Positions 1-8,105 of a stretch of 64,000 bases of DNA are shown piece after piece. The DNA is taken from assembly GCF_030646115.1 (NCBI RefSeq), contig NZ_JAUSMX010000015.1:248001-312000 (forward strand). Reading direction: 5' to 3'. The position numbers and the translations under genes are program-made. How positions within the stretch are numbered: position 1 is the stretch's first letter; the number at the start of each line of letters is the position of its first letter. The DNA comes from Fluviicoccus sp. (GTDB taxonomy: Bacteria > Pseudomonadota > Gammaproteobacteria > Pseudomonadales > Moraxellaceae). Under the pieces are notes generated by a model. The model saw nothing but the letters and a program-made list of their open reading frames with translations, had not been told where the DNA came from and made no database searches.

Positions 1-6
1 TTACAT

Positions 7-1074
7 TCAGATGTCCAGAACCACGGCGCTCAGCGGTTCGCTGACGCAGATGCGGACCTGGGTGTTGGGGCTGCTGTCGATGGCCCCGGTAATCTTGTCA
101 CGCACCACACCGGACACCTTGGTGCAGCTGCACTGCTTGCAAACACCCATGCGGCAGCCGTAAGCGGGGCGTGCGCCACCGGCCTCGGCGCTTTCCAGCA
201 GCGTCGTCTTGGTATGCAGCATGGCTTGCTGGCTGCGGCGCAGCGTGATGGGCATGGCGTTGCCCACGGCGTCACTGGCCAGGCCCACCGGTCCGAACAG
301 TTCCTGCTTCAACTGTGCACTGATGCCCTTGGCGGCCCACAGGTCGGCGGCAGCTTTCATCAGGCCTTGCGGGCCGCAGATGAAGGCGGCGCGTTCAGCG
401 AAGTCGGCGCAGACATTGCTGAGTTGCTGTTCACTGAACTTGCCGCCCTCGCCGCTGCTGAACAGGGCGTAGTTCAGCTTCAGGCCGGGATGCTTCACCG
501 CCAGCTCCACCATTTCCTTGGCAAAGGCCAGGTCGTTTTCGGTATTGGCGTAGTAAACCACTGACACATCCAGCTCGGGACGGCGCTTCAGCGCTTCCAC
601 CAGCAGGCTGTACACCGGGGTGACACCGCTGCCGCCGGCAATCAGCAACATCTTGGCGCACAGGGCTTCCGGCAGCACGAAGTCACCGGAGGCTTCGCCA
701 AGCTCAATCAGGTCGCCCACAGCCAGATGGTCATGCAGCCAGTTGGACACCTTGCCGTTGGGCTGGCGCTTGACGCCGATCTCCAGCAGGCCGTCGGTCG
801 GTTCGCTCACCAGGCTGTAGCAGCGCTCGTGGAAGATGCCGTCGATCTGCACCCGCACCGGCATGAACTGGCCGGCGGCAAAACCCTGCCAGTTGGCGTT
901 GGGGCGGAACACGAAGCGCTTGATGTCCGGAGTTTCCTGGGAGATGGAGACCACTTCAGCCAACACGCGGTTGACGGCCAGCATCGGGTCGACATGCGAG
1001 AACACGAAATCCAGCCAGTCTTCACGTACGAATTTACCGGCGAGCTTTTTTGCGATGGGGCTGAAACTGGTCAT
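7..1074 (-). CDS. Flavodoxin/ferredoxin reductase with C-terminal 2Fe-2S ferredoxin domain (desaturase electron-transfer type)
   Basis: FAD/NAD reductase motifs (RCYSLVSEP, GGSGVTPVYSLL) and plant-type 2Fe-2S cluster CRMGVCKQCSC. Start placed at 1074 (MTSFSPIAKK) because AGGAG lies just upstream of it; the ORF track start is 1116. Confidence 0.85.
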   Translation of the reverse strand: MTSFSPIAKKLAGKFVREDWLDFVFSHVDPMLAVNRVLAEVVSISQETPDIKRFVFRPNANWQGFAAGQFMPVRVQIDGIFHERCYSLVSEPTDGLLEIGVKRQPNGKVSNWLHDHLAVGDLIELGEASGDFVLPEALCAKMLLIAGGSGVTPVYSLLVEALKRRPELDVSVVYYANTENDLAFAKEMVELAVKHPGLKLNYALFSSGEGGKFSEQQLSNVCADFAERAAFICGPQGLMKAAADLWAAKGISAQLKQELFGPVGLASDAVGNAMPITLRRSQQAMLHTKTTLLESAEAGGARPAYGCRMGVCKQCSCTKVSGVVRDKITGAIDSSPNTQVRICVSEPLSAVVLDI

Positions 1075-1095
1075 GGTCAGGCTCCTGTGTGCCTT

Positions 1096-1369
1096 GGTGA
1101 ACGTCTGTACACTCATAATAGCGGATTATTGATTTGAGTCAACATGTGTTCACTAAATTTTTTCACCTTTCGTCGCCTTCAACTACGCGCGACGCGCGTG
1201 CGAAAGGCAACCTTTTGTATTTGTTGTAATAATACAAAAACACCCGGCACAAACGAGTGAACAAACACCAGTACGCTGGTGACCATCTGTCGGCTGACCC
1301 GACCGTTCACCCTTCCCACCTCCCCAAAATCTGACAGTTTTGCTAAGATATGGTGAACAATTGTTGGCT
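1096..1369. promoter_or_regulatory. Divergent control region with DesT/FabR-like operators (1096-1113, 1137-1154, 1352-1369)
   Basis: GGTGAACGTCTGTACACT, AGTCAACATGTGTTCACT and GGTGAACAATTGTTGGCT: related 18-bp dyads between the reductase and TetR genes. Confidence 0.6.
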
Positions 1370-1381
1370 GATTTGACGACC

Positions 1382-2035
1382 ATGAGTGCTCGTGACGAAC
1401 GCAAGCAGCAAACCCGGCAGACCCTGCTGGACGCCACCCTGAAACTGATGCAGGAAGGGCGTGGCTTTGTCAGCGTCAGCCTGCGCGAAGTAACGCGCGA
1501 GGCCGGTGTGGTGCCGACCGCCTTTTACCGGCATTTCCGGGACATGGACGAGCTGGGGCTGGCGCTGGTGGACGATGTGTCCCTGAGCCTGCGCAAGATG
1601 CTGCGCGAAGAGCGGGTGAAGGCGAAGGGCGCTGGGCATATTGCGCTGCAAAGCTCGGTGATGATGTTCCTGCTGTATGTGCGCCAGGAGTCGCAAAAGT
1701 TTGAGTTCCTGGTGCGTGAGCGCATGGGCGGTTCGCCGAAGGTGCGTGAAGCCGTGCAGCGGGAGATCCGGCATTTTGTGACCGATCTGGCCAATGATTT
1801 CCGCCTGTTTCCGGAGATGCAGAACCTGCCGAGCGATGATCTGGAGATGATTGCGGATCTGGTGATCAATACCGCGATCAACTGGAGCGGGGAGATTCTG
1901 GCGCTGGCGTCGGACCAGGTGCGGTTGCAGTATGAGTTGAGCATGCGGGCGGTGAAGCAGTTGCGGCTGATTTTTGTGGGGGCGAGGCATTGGAAGGTGA
2001 CGGAGGCGGCGGGGGTGATGGGGACGGCGGCGTAG
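1382..2035 (+). CDS. TetR family regulator, DesT/FabR-like
   Basis: HTH region TLLDATLKLMQEGRGFVSVSLREVTREAGVVPTAFYRHFRDMDELGLALVDD. The ORF track start at 1340 is TTG; ATG at 1382 preferred. Confidence 0.8.
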   Translation: MSARDERKQQTRQTLLDATLKLMQEGRGFVSVSLREVTREAGVVPTAFYRHFRDMDELGLALVDDVSLSLRKMLREERVKAKGAGHIALQSSVMMFLLYVRQESQKFEFLVRERMGGSPKVREAVQREIRHFVTDLANDFRLFPEMQNLPSDDLEMIADLVINTAINWSGEILALASDQVRLQYELSMRAVKQLRLIFVGARHWKVTEAAGVMGTAA

Positions 2036-2093
2036 GGCGTTTTCTCTGCGTCAGTTGTCAGGGTGTCTCATTGGATTTGTTCATAGCTTTTGC

Positions 2094-2253
2094 CACCGGC
2101 ATCCGCCTGCCGCGGGCCTCCCTTTTGACTCGCCAAAAGGAAGCAAAAGCGAGTCCTGCGCCAAAACTCGCGATGGGCTGGTTCGCTACCGATCCTCTGC
2201 CCTTCCATCTCGTTGTTTCAGGCCGCGCTGCTCGGACAGTTGGCTGCGGACGG
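2094..2253. repeat. Dispersed intergenic hairpin repeat, copy 1 (CCGGCATCCGCCTGCCGCGGGCCT...)
   Basis: Shares CCGGC(A/G)TCCGCCTGCCGCGGGCCT, a central CTTTTG/CAAAAG stem and CCTGCGCCAAA(A)CTCGCG with 7931-8093. Confidence 0.75.
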
Positions 2254-2285
2254 CATGGGTAAAGCAGGAGGGGTTTAGCTTCTGT

Positions 2286-3707
2286 CTACTCCGCCACCAC
2301 CCTCACCACCGTCCGATCCTGCAAGTCCACCGCCAGTAACGCCGTGCCATCCGCCCCGGCTACCAGCCGTTCCACGCACGCCCCTTCCACGCGGTACGCA
2401 CGCCCCGGTTGCAAACGCCCAATGGCCAGCGTTGTCCGTTGCGGCCCTTCCCCGGCGCGCAGCACCAGATCCAGCCCGCTGCCGTCACTCACCGCCCGCG
2501 CCACCAGCACCGCCGGATAGGCCGCCTCGGTCAGCAGCGGCCCCTGCCGCCATGCCTCGGGAATGTTGCCGTTGATCAGATCGCTCATGCCCTGCGCCCG
2601 GCCAAAGCGTGCCATGGCGTAAATGCCGTTGCCCATCACCGAAATGCCGTGGAAACGCCGTGCGCCGCCTTTCCAGGTCACTTCCTTCAGTTCTTCCAGC
2701 GAGTTCTGGAAAGCCATGGCGGCGTCTTCGTCCCCCATTTCGCGGGCGGTGTGCGTGAGCATGGCGCGAGTGAAGGTGTCGCCGCGCGCCAGGTTGTAGT
2801 TGCCGAAATCAACCCGGTCCCACAGCTGTCCCTTCAATTGCGGATGCTTGTGGTCAAAATGGATATGGCAGTCGCGCACCACATGCCAGGTGTCGCGCGC
2901 CAGTTCCGGCATGGCCGGGCTTAGCCAGAACGCCATGACGGCGTCATAGGCAATGGTGGACGGCAAAATGGGGATTTTCGTGTTTTCGATCCGCCCCGAG
3001 ACAAAGCGGCCGTTGGTCCTTAACCAGCCGTCGCGGTCATAGACCTCGCGCACCCGCGTCACCAGATCGCCGGTCATGGCGGTGCCGTGCAGGCGGTCGT
3101 GCATGATCAGCGAGTTGAAGGCGAAAGTGTTGCACAGGGGATAGATCAGGTGCGGTTCGCAGGGGTATTGCGGACTGTCCGGCCGCAGCCGCATGTTGAA
3201 TTCAATGGCTCCGGCCAAACTCCCGAAATCGTATTCGTAACGCTGCTTGTCGTTCCAGCACAGGGTCAGTGCGCCGGGTTCGCTGAAGCGGCGGTCGTCA
3301 TTCAGTGTTTCGTACAGGCCCACCATCACCCCGAAATAGGCCGAGTACATGACGTTGTTGAGGGCAATGGGGTCGGGATTCCAGCGGCCGTAACCGACCA
3401 GGTTTTCATAAGCCCAGTAACGCCACACCTTGCGATGGCACATCTTGACGATGACGTTGCGCTGCGCCTCGGCCAGATAGCCGGTAAAAGCCGGGGTGCG
3501 CGTGAGCTGCGACAAGGCCAGCGCGTAGCTGAGGCTGTTGAGCTGGTAACGCAACGCCGAACCTCCCAGTTGCTCGATATGATCGTACCCTTCCCACTGG
3601 TCCACAGGCTGCAGTGACAGGTCCAGCAGGTAACGCATGATGCCCAGGTCGTCATCGGACGCTTCAACCACGGGCGGCAGGGAGGCGGTTGTCATCGGCT
3701 TAGTCAT
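2286..3707 (-). CDS. Linalool dehydratase/isomerase (LinD)-like protein
   Basis: Resembles LinD: DPIALNNVMYSAYFGVMVGLYETLNDDRRF, CEPHLIYPLCNTFAFNSLIMHDRLHGT and AREMGDEDAAMAFQNSLE align by eye with LinD [57 protein letters not shown] and AREMGDQQLFDQLLNHLE. Recalled from memory, not searched. Confidence 0.75.
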   Translation of the reverse strand: MTKPMTTASLPPVVEASDDDLGIMRYLLDLSLQPVDQWEGYDHIEQLGGSALRYQLNSLSYALALSQLTRTPAFTGYLAEAQRNVIVKMCHRKVWRYWAYENLVGYGRWNPDPIALNNVMYSAYFGVMVGLYETLNDDRRFSEPGALTLCWNDKQRYEYDFGSLAGAIEFNMRLRPDSPQYPCEPHLIYPLCNTFAFNSLIMHDRLHGTAMTGDLVTRVREVYDRDGWLRTNGRFVSGRIENTKIPILPSTIAYDAVMAFWLSPAMPELARDTWHVVRDCHIHFDHKHPQLKGQLWDRVDFGNYNLARGDTFTRAMLTHTAREMGDEDAAMAFQNSLEELKEVTWKGGARRFHGISVMGNGIYAMARFGRAQGMSDLINGNIPEAWRQGPLLTEAAYPAVLVARAVSDGSGLDLVLRAGEGPQRTTLAIGRLQPGRAYRVEGACVERLVAGADGTALLAVDLQDRTVVRVVAE

Positions 3708-4347
3708 CCAGGGGCAGGGGTTGCAGGGCGGGTTGGGGCTGGCCGGCCCAGGCGACCAACAGACCGGCGGCCAGCGTCAGCAGGCCGCCGCCGTGGAACA
3801 GCAGTTGCGGGTCGAGGGCCAGACTCAGGTGGTGGTGGTCATGGTGCGTATGCTGACGGCCGGCCAGCGCCACATCCTGCCCCTGCATCACGAACAGCTC
3901 GAACAGGTGCATGTCGGCTACGCCCAGCACCACCCAGACCATGCCGGTGAAATAGAGGGTCGAACCCACGGGATGGGACACCCCGCCTTCACTGTCACGT
4001 GTTCGGGGACGCAGCAGCCACAGCGCGGCGGCGGCATAGATCAGCGTGCGCAGCTGCCACTGCGCGGTTTCCGCCGTGCTGACGATGAATCCGGCCTGCA
4101 CCAGCCCGAAGACAGCAGCCAGATAAACCACCATGCCAATCAGCAGGCCGCCGGCCGGGGTGCGGTACAGGGGCATGGGCGGCAGGACCGGCGCCGGAAC
4201 AGGAAGCGGCAACGGGGCCTGCCCCGGCTCGCCGCGACGGGCGACGGGGGCAAAGAGCACCGGCGGCTTGACCTTCTGGAAGGTCAGGCGCAGCCACAAC
4301 CAACGCAGGAGGGTGATGAACAGGCCGAGGGCGACGCAGCAGGCCAT
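3700..4347 (-). CDS. Polytopic membrane protein, translationally coupled to the LinD-like gene
   Basis: Several hydrophobic segments (ALGLFITLLRWLWL, LLIGMVVYLAAVFGLVQ, LIYAAAALWLL, STLYFTGMVWVVLGVADMHLF, GGLLTLAAGLLVAW). Stop overlaps the LinD start (ATGACTAA). Confidence 0.65.
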   Translation of the reverse strand: MACCVALGLFITLLRWLWLRLTFQKVKPPVLFAPVARRGEPGQAPLPLPVPAPVLPPMPLYRTPAGGLLIGMVVYLAAVFGLVQAGFIVSTAETAQWQLRTLIYAAAALWLLRPRTRDSEGGVSHPVGSTLYFTGMVWVVLGVADMHLFELFVMQGQDVALAGRQHTHHDHHHLSLALDPQLLFHGGGLLTLAAGLLVAWAGQPQPALQPLPLDD

Positions 4348-4489
4348 GGTCCGGCTCCGGGCTGAGTGATGGGGGAAAATGGCCTCATCACGAGCATGCG
4401 GGAAATCCGGCCATCTGCCTATCAGTTTTGCCGAAGACGGGAAAAATGCAAATGGGATTGGCGGCCAATCCGTGGCCGGATGTCACACC

Positions 4490-5275
4490 TTACTTGAACG
4501 GATTGAATGTCTTCCCCAGCAAATACCGCACCGACTCCGGCACCGGCCGCATGCTGGCGGCAATGGCCTTGTTCACCTTGCCCGGCACGCAGAACGGCTT
4601 GCCTTTCATCACTGCCTCGTAACCCTCCTTCACCACCTCTTCCGGCTGCTGCCACAGGAAATCCGGGAACTTGTTGGTGGTGTCGCGGGTGCCCATCACA
4701 TCGTGGAATTCGCTCCAGGTGAAACCGGGGCACAGAGCGGTGACATGCACGCCGTACGGCTTCAACTCCATATCCAGCGACTGCGAGATGTTCAGTACAT
4801 AGCTCTTGATGCCGGTGTAAAGCAGGCTTTCACCCGGTGGCGCGAAGGCGGCAATCGACGACAGGTTGATGATGCGGCCCCAGCCGCGCGCCTTCATGCC
4901 GGGCGCCACGCGGTGCGCCAGTTCGGTGACGGCGGTGATCATCAACTGGATTTCCCCGGCCAGCTCCTTCCACGGTGCATCCACGAATTTGCTCTTGCCG
5001 GAGAGCCCGGCGTTGTTGACCAGGAAGTCGATGGTCAGGCCCTGACGGTCGGCAAAGTCGATGATGGCGGCCGGGGCGGCGGGATCGGTGAGGTCGGCGG
5101 CAAACACATCGCAGCGGATGCCGTGGGCGGCGGTCAGCTCCTGCGCCAGTTCGCGCAGGCGTTCTTCACGGCGGGCGACCAGCAACAGGTTGTAGCCTTC
5201 AGCGGCCAGAAAACGGGCGAAGGTGGCGCCGATACCGGCTGAGGCGCCGGTGATGAGGGCGGTGCGTTGGGACAT
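4490..5275 (-). CDS. Short-chain dehydrogenase/reductase (SDR)
   Basis: TALITGASAGIGATFARFLA Rossmann motif, NNAG, SSIA..YTGIKSYV active-site region. Confidence 0.85.
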   Translation of the reverse strand: MSQRTALITGASAGIGATFARFLAAEGYNLLLVARREERLRELAQELTAAHGIRCDVFAADLTDPAAPAAIIDFADRQGLTIDFLVNNAGLSGKSKFVDAPWKELAGEIQLMITAVTELAHRVAPGMKARGWGRIINLSSIAAFAPPGESLLYTGIKSYVLNISQSLDMELKPYGVHVTALCPGFTWSEFHDVMGTRDTTNKFPDFLWQQPEEVVKEGYEAVMKGKPFCVPGKVNKAIAASMRPVPESVRYLLGKTFNPFK

Positions 5276-5312
5276 GGGATGACTCCTGGAAAGTGACGGT
5301 TCGGTAGTGGGG

Positions 5313-5894
5313 TTAGCCCTGGCGCAGGCCGGGCACTTCCTTGCTCAGGTTGAAGGAACGGCGCGGCTTGCCGATGTCGCCGCGGTAAGGGCCGCCGGGA
5401 CCGGTCAGCAGGAACGGCAAGGGGGTGCGGCGCTGGTTGTCGGTAAAGCCCCAGGTGCCGATGCCAAGATAGACGCCCGCCTCCACCCGCCGGAGTTCAT
5501 CGACCATATGGATGTCGCCGCAACGGGACTGGAAGGCCCGGTAAACCAGGGTATAGGCCGGTTTGCCGTCGTACCGGGACGGGGCGATCAGCGTCTGCAT
5601 GGGGAAATGCTGAACGGTGCGGCCGCGCAATTGAAAGGTGTTGTAGCCCCGGCCCTGCGTCTCGCTGACCGGACGGAAGGCCTTGCACAGCCAGACGCCC
5701 AGCAGGAAGGGATTGTAGACCGCCGCATAACCGGCCACGGTGGCGGCCAGCGACGGCTGCTTCAGCAACTGCGCGGCAAATTCCCCGTTCATCTCGGTCA
5801 GGGCAGGCGCTTCCAAGCGGCTAAACAGCGCCATCAGTTCGGGGACGGCCATCTGCCGGATGGCGGCGACGGTGGGCAGGTCGGTGGATGACAT
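5313..5894 (-). CDS. Conserved hypothetical protein of the LinD-like operon
   Basis: Start at ATG 5894 (MSSTDLPTVAAIRQMAVPEL); co-directional with SDR, membrane protein and LinD-like gene. Confidence 0.65.
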   Translation of the reverse strand: MSSTDLPTVAAIRQMAVPELMALFSRLEAPALTEMNGEFAAQLLKQPSLAATVAGYAAVYNPFLLGVWLCKAFRPVSETQGRGYNTFQLRGRTVQHFPMQTLIAPSRYDGKPAYTLVYRAFQSRCGDIHMVDELRRVEAGVYLGIGTWGFTDNQRRTPLPFLLTGPGGPYRGDIGKPRRSFNLSKEVPGLRQG

Positions 5895-5908
5895 GGGCGG
5901 GACACCTT

Positions 5909-5960
5909 CTTGAACGGGATTCAAGGTTGAAAGACTAGCATATCTTGAATACAATTCAAG
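5909..5960. promoter_or_regulatory. Two identical-arm operators CTTGAA-N5-TTCAAG (5909-5925, 5944-5960)
   Basis: CTTGAAcgggaTTCAAG and CTTGAAtacaaTTCAAG, 35 bp centre to centre, between divergent genes. Confidence 0.75.
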
Positions 5961-5991
5961 AACCTTCCATCCCCTTTTCCGGAATTCCTCC

Positions 5992-6561
5992 ATGGCCCGC
6001 AACAAGCGTGATATCGACCGCCAGTCCAAGCAGGATGAGATCGTGGCCGTGGCCCGGCGGTTGTTTCTGGAGGAAGGCTACGAGGCGGCATCGATGGCGC
6101 GGGTGGCGCGGGAAGCCGGGGTGGCCGCCAATACCCTCTACTGGTATTTCACCGACAAGGATGCCTTGCTGATTGCGGTGCTGAACGGGCTGGTATTGGA
6201 AGCGCTGGCCGCCCATGCCGGGGTGCAGGCGATGCCGCTGAAGGAACAGCTGTTATGGCTGATTGCCCGCTTCGAACAGGCTCACCGGCTGGTGCTGACG
6301 GTGCATGCGCGGCTGGAAGCGTCAGAATCGGTGCGAACCTGGCATGACCAGTTCCACGGCATGCTGGAAGGGATGGTGATCGGGCAACTGACGGCGCGGG
6401 GGATGGCGGCTGAAGAAGCGACCATCACCGCCACCGCGGGCATGTTTATCGTGGAAGGCCTGCTGTCGCACCCGCATACGGCGCGGCAGCGGGAACAGGT
6501 GATTGCCTGGCTGGCGGGGCGTAGTGACGATGCGAAACTGATCACACTTCAGGGCAACTGA
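5992..6561 (+). CDS. TetR/AcrR family regulator
   Basis: EIVAVARRLFLEEGYEAASMARVAREAGVAANTLYWYFTDKDALL typical TetR N-terminus. Confidence 0.85.
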   Translation: MARNKRDIDRQSKQDEIVAVARRLFLEEGYEAASMARVAREAGVAANTLYWYFTDKDALLIAVLNGLVLEALAAHAGVQAMPLKEQLLWLIARFEQAHRLVLTVHARLEASESVRTWHDQFHGMLEGMVIGQLTARGMAAEEATITATAGMFIVEGLLSHPHTARQREQVIAWLAGRSDDAKLITLQGN

Positions 6562-6659
6562 CTGTCACATATATTGTCGCCCTGACTCTGGTCTGGCAGT
6601 ATCAGCCTCGCGGATCATCCGCGTTACAAAAAACATACCATTTCTCAAGGAGTGAATAC

Positions 6660-6920
6660 ATGTCCGGCATACCCATGGTGATTTTCATCAGCGGTCTGGT
6701 TATCCTGTTCGTTTACAGTCTGATCAATCTGATTCAGGCATTCAAGGCATCTATTCTGTGGGGGCTGGGCTCGCTGTTTGTGCCCTTCGTCCTGTACATT
6801 TTCGTGGGCATGCACTGGCAAACCACCAAACGCCCCTTCCTCATGAGCCTGGCCGGTGCCGGCCTGATGGTGCTCAGTGCACTGATCGCGGCGATGACCG
6901 GCTCCGGTTCCGCAAGCTGA
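6660..6920 (+). CDS. Small membrane protein (86 aa)
   Basis: AAGGAG RBS upstream; three hydrophobic segments. Confidence 0.6.
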   Translation: MSGIPMVIFISGLVILFVYSLINLIQAFKASILWGLGSLFVPFVLYIFVGMHWQTTKRPFLMSLAGAGLMVLSALIAAMTGSGSAS

Positions 6921-6946
6921 TTCAGGGGATAACGGGGTGAGCACCC

Positions 6947-7777
6947 TCACCCCTTCGCCACCAACTCCCGCATCATCGCCAGCACCGGCGCGGTTTCCGG
7001 TCGCACGTGCCGCCAGATGTAGAAACTCTCCGCCGCCTGCTCCACCAGCATCCCCAGCCCATCGCTGACCTGAGCCGCGCCCTGCGCCCGCGCCCAAGCC
7101 ATGAACGGCAGTTCGCCCTTGCCGTAGGCCATGTCATAGGCGCAGGCGCATTCGGCCAGGATACCGGCAGGCACCGGCGGCAGTTCGCCGCTGAGCGAGG
7201 CCGACGAGCCGTTGATGAGGATATCGACACTGCCCGCCGGGATGTCTTCGTAACGCGCCGCCGCCACATCTCCGTCCCCCTTGAACAGATCCGCCAGCGT
7301 TTCCGCCTTCTCCGGCGTGCGGTTAACAATGTGCAGAGAAGCGATGCCCGCCGCCAGCAGCGGTCCGATGACACCACGCACCGCGCCACCCGCGCCGATG
7401 ATCAGCACCCGCTTCCCTTCCAGAGTCCAGCCGTGGTTTTGCGTCATGTCGCGGACGATGCCGATGCCGTCGGTGTTGTCGCCATAGATGCGGTCGTCCT
7501 TGCCGCGCATCAGGGTGTTGACCGCCCCGGCCTGTCTGGCGCGCTTCGAGAGTACTTCGCTGAGGGCGTAGGCCTGCTCCTTGAACGGCAGGGTGACGTT
7601 GAGGCCGCGGCCACCGTCAGCGAAAAATTGCGTGACGAAGGGGGTGAAGCTGTCGAGCGGCCCAAGCAGGGCCTCGTAGCTGAGGTCCTGGCCGGTCTGC
7701 TCGGCGAAGGTGCGGTGGATGATCGGGGATCGACTGTGGGCGATGGGGTTGCCGATGACGGCGTAGCGGTCGGTCAT
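6947..7777 (-). CDS. aroE: Shikimate dehydrogenase
   Basis: YAVIGNPIAHSRSPIIHRTFAEQTGQ, LNVTLPFKEQAY, NTDGIGIVRD, GAGGAVRGVIGPLL. Confidence 0.93.
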   Translation of the reverse strand: MTDRYAVIGNPIAHSRSPIIHRTFAEQTGQDLSYEALLGPLDSFTPFVTQFFADGGRGLNVTLPFKEQAYALSEVLSKRARQAGAVNTLMRGKDDRIYGDNTDGIGIVRDMTQNHGWTLEGKRVLIIGAGGAVRGVIGPLLAAGIASLHIVNRTPEKAETLADLFKGDGDVAAARYEDIPAGSVDILINGSSASLSGELPPVPAGILAECACAYDMAYGKGELPFMAWARAQGAAQVSDGLGMLVEQAAESFYIWRHVRPETAPVLAMMRELVAKG

Positions 7778-7847
7778 GTGGGGGGATTCGATATTTAGGG
7801 GGATTTGGGGGGAAGACTAGCGCAGTGCACAGAGGTCGCCAAGTGAA

Positions 7848-7906
7848 ATGTACTCCCTCTCCCCATGTGGGAGAGGGCCGGGGAGAGGGGTACGGAAAGT
7901 CGCCCG
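7848..7906. repeat. CTCTCCCC/GGGAGAGGG intergenic hairpin repeat, single copy
   Basis: tccctctccccatgtgggagagggccggggagaggggtacggaaagtcgcccgaaca; same family as 12959-13081. Confidence 0.7.
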
Positions 7907-7930
7907 AACACCCCGCCCCTACACTTGACG

Positions 7931-8093
7931 ACCGGCGTCCGCCTGCCGCGGGCCTTACTTTTGTCTTGGCAAAAGTAAGCAAAACCGCTGTCCTGCGCCA
8001 AACTCGCGCACGGCCTGCTCTCCGTTACACCACCCCGCTTTCCTCTCTCCGCTGTCCGGCACGCTAGCTCAAACAGTGGCTTCGGACAAAAGA
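7931..8093. repeat. Dispersed intergenic hairpin repeat, copy 2
   Basis: 10-bp perfect stem CTTACTTTTG-TCTTGG-CAAAAGTAAG (7954-7979); shared flanks with 2094-2253. Confidence 0.75.
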
Positions 8094-8105
8094 CAAAAGC
8101 TGCTT

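Noticed and set aside
1213-1239. TTTTGTATT-N9-AATACAAAA inverted repeat as a terminator
   Set aside because: A/T-only-rich stem between divergent genes; could be a regulatory dyad but there is no supporting context.
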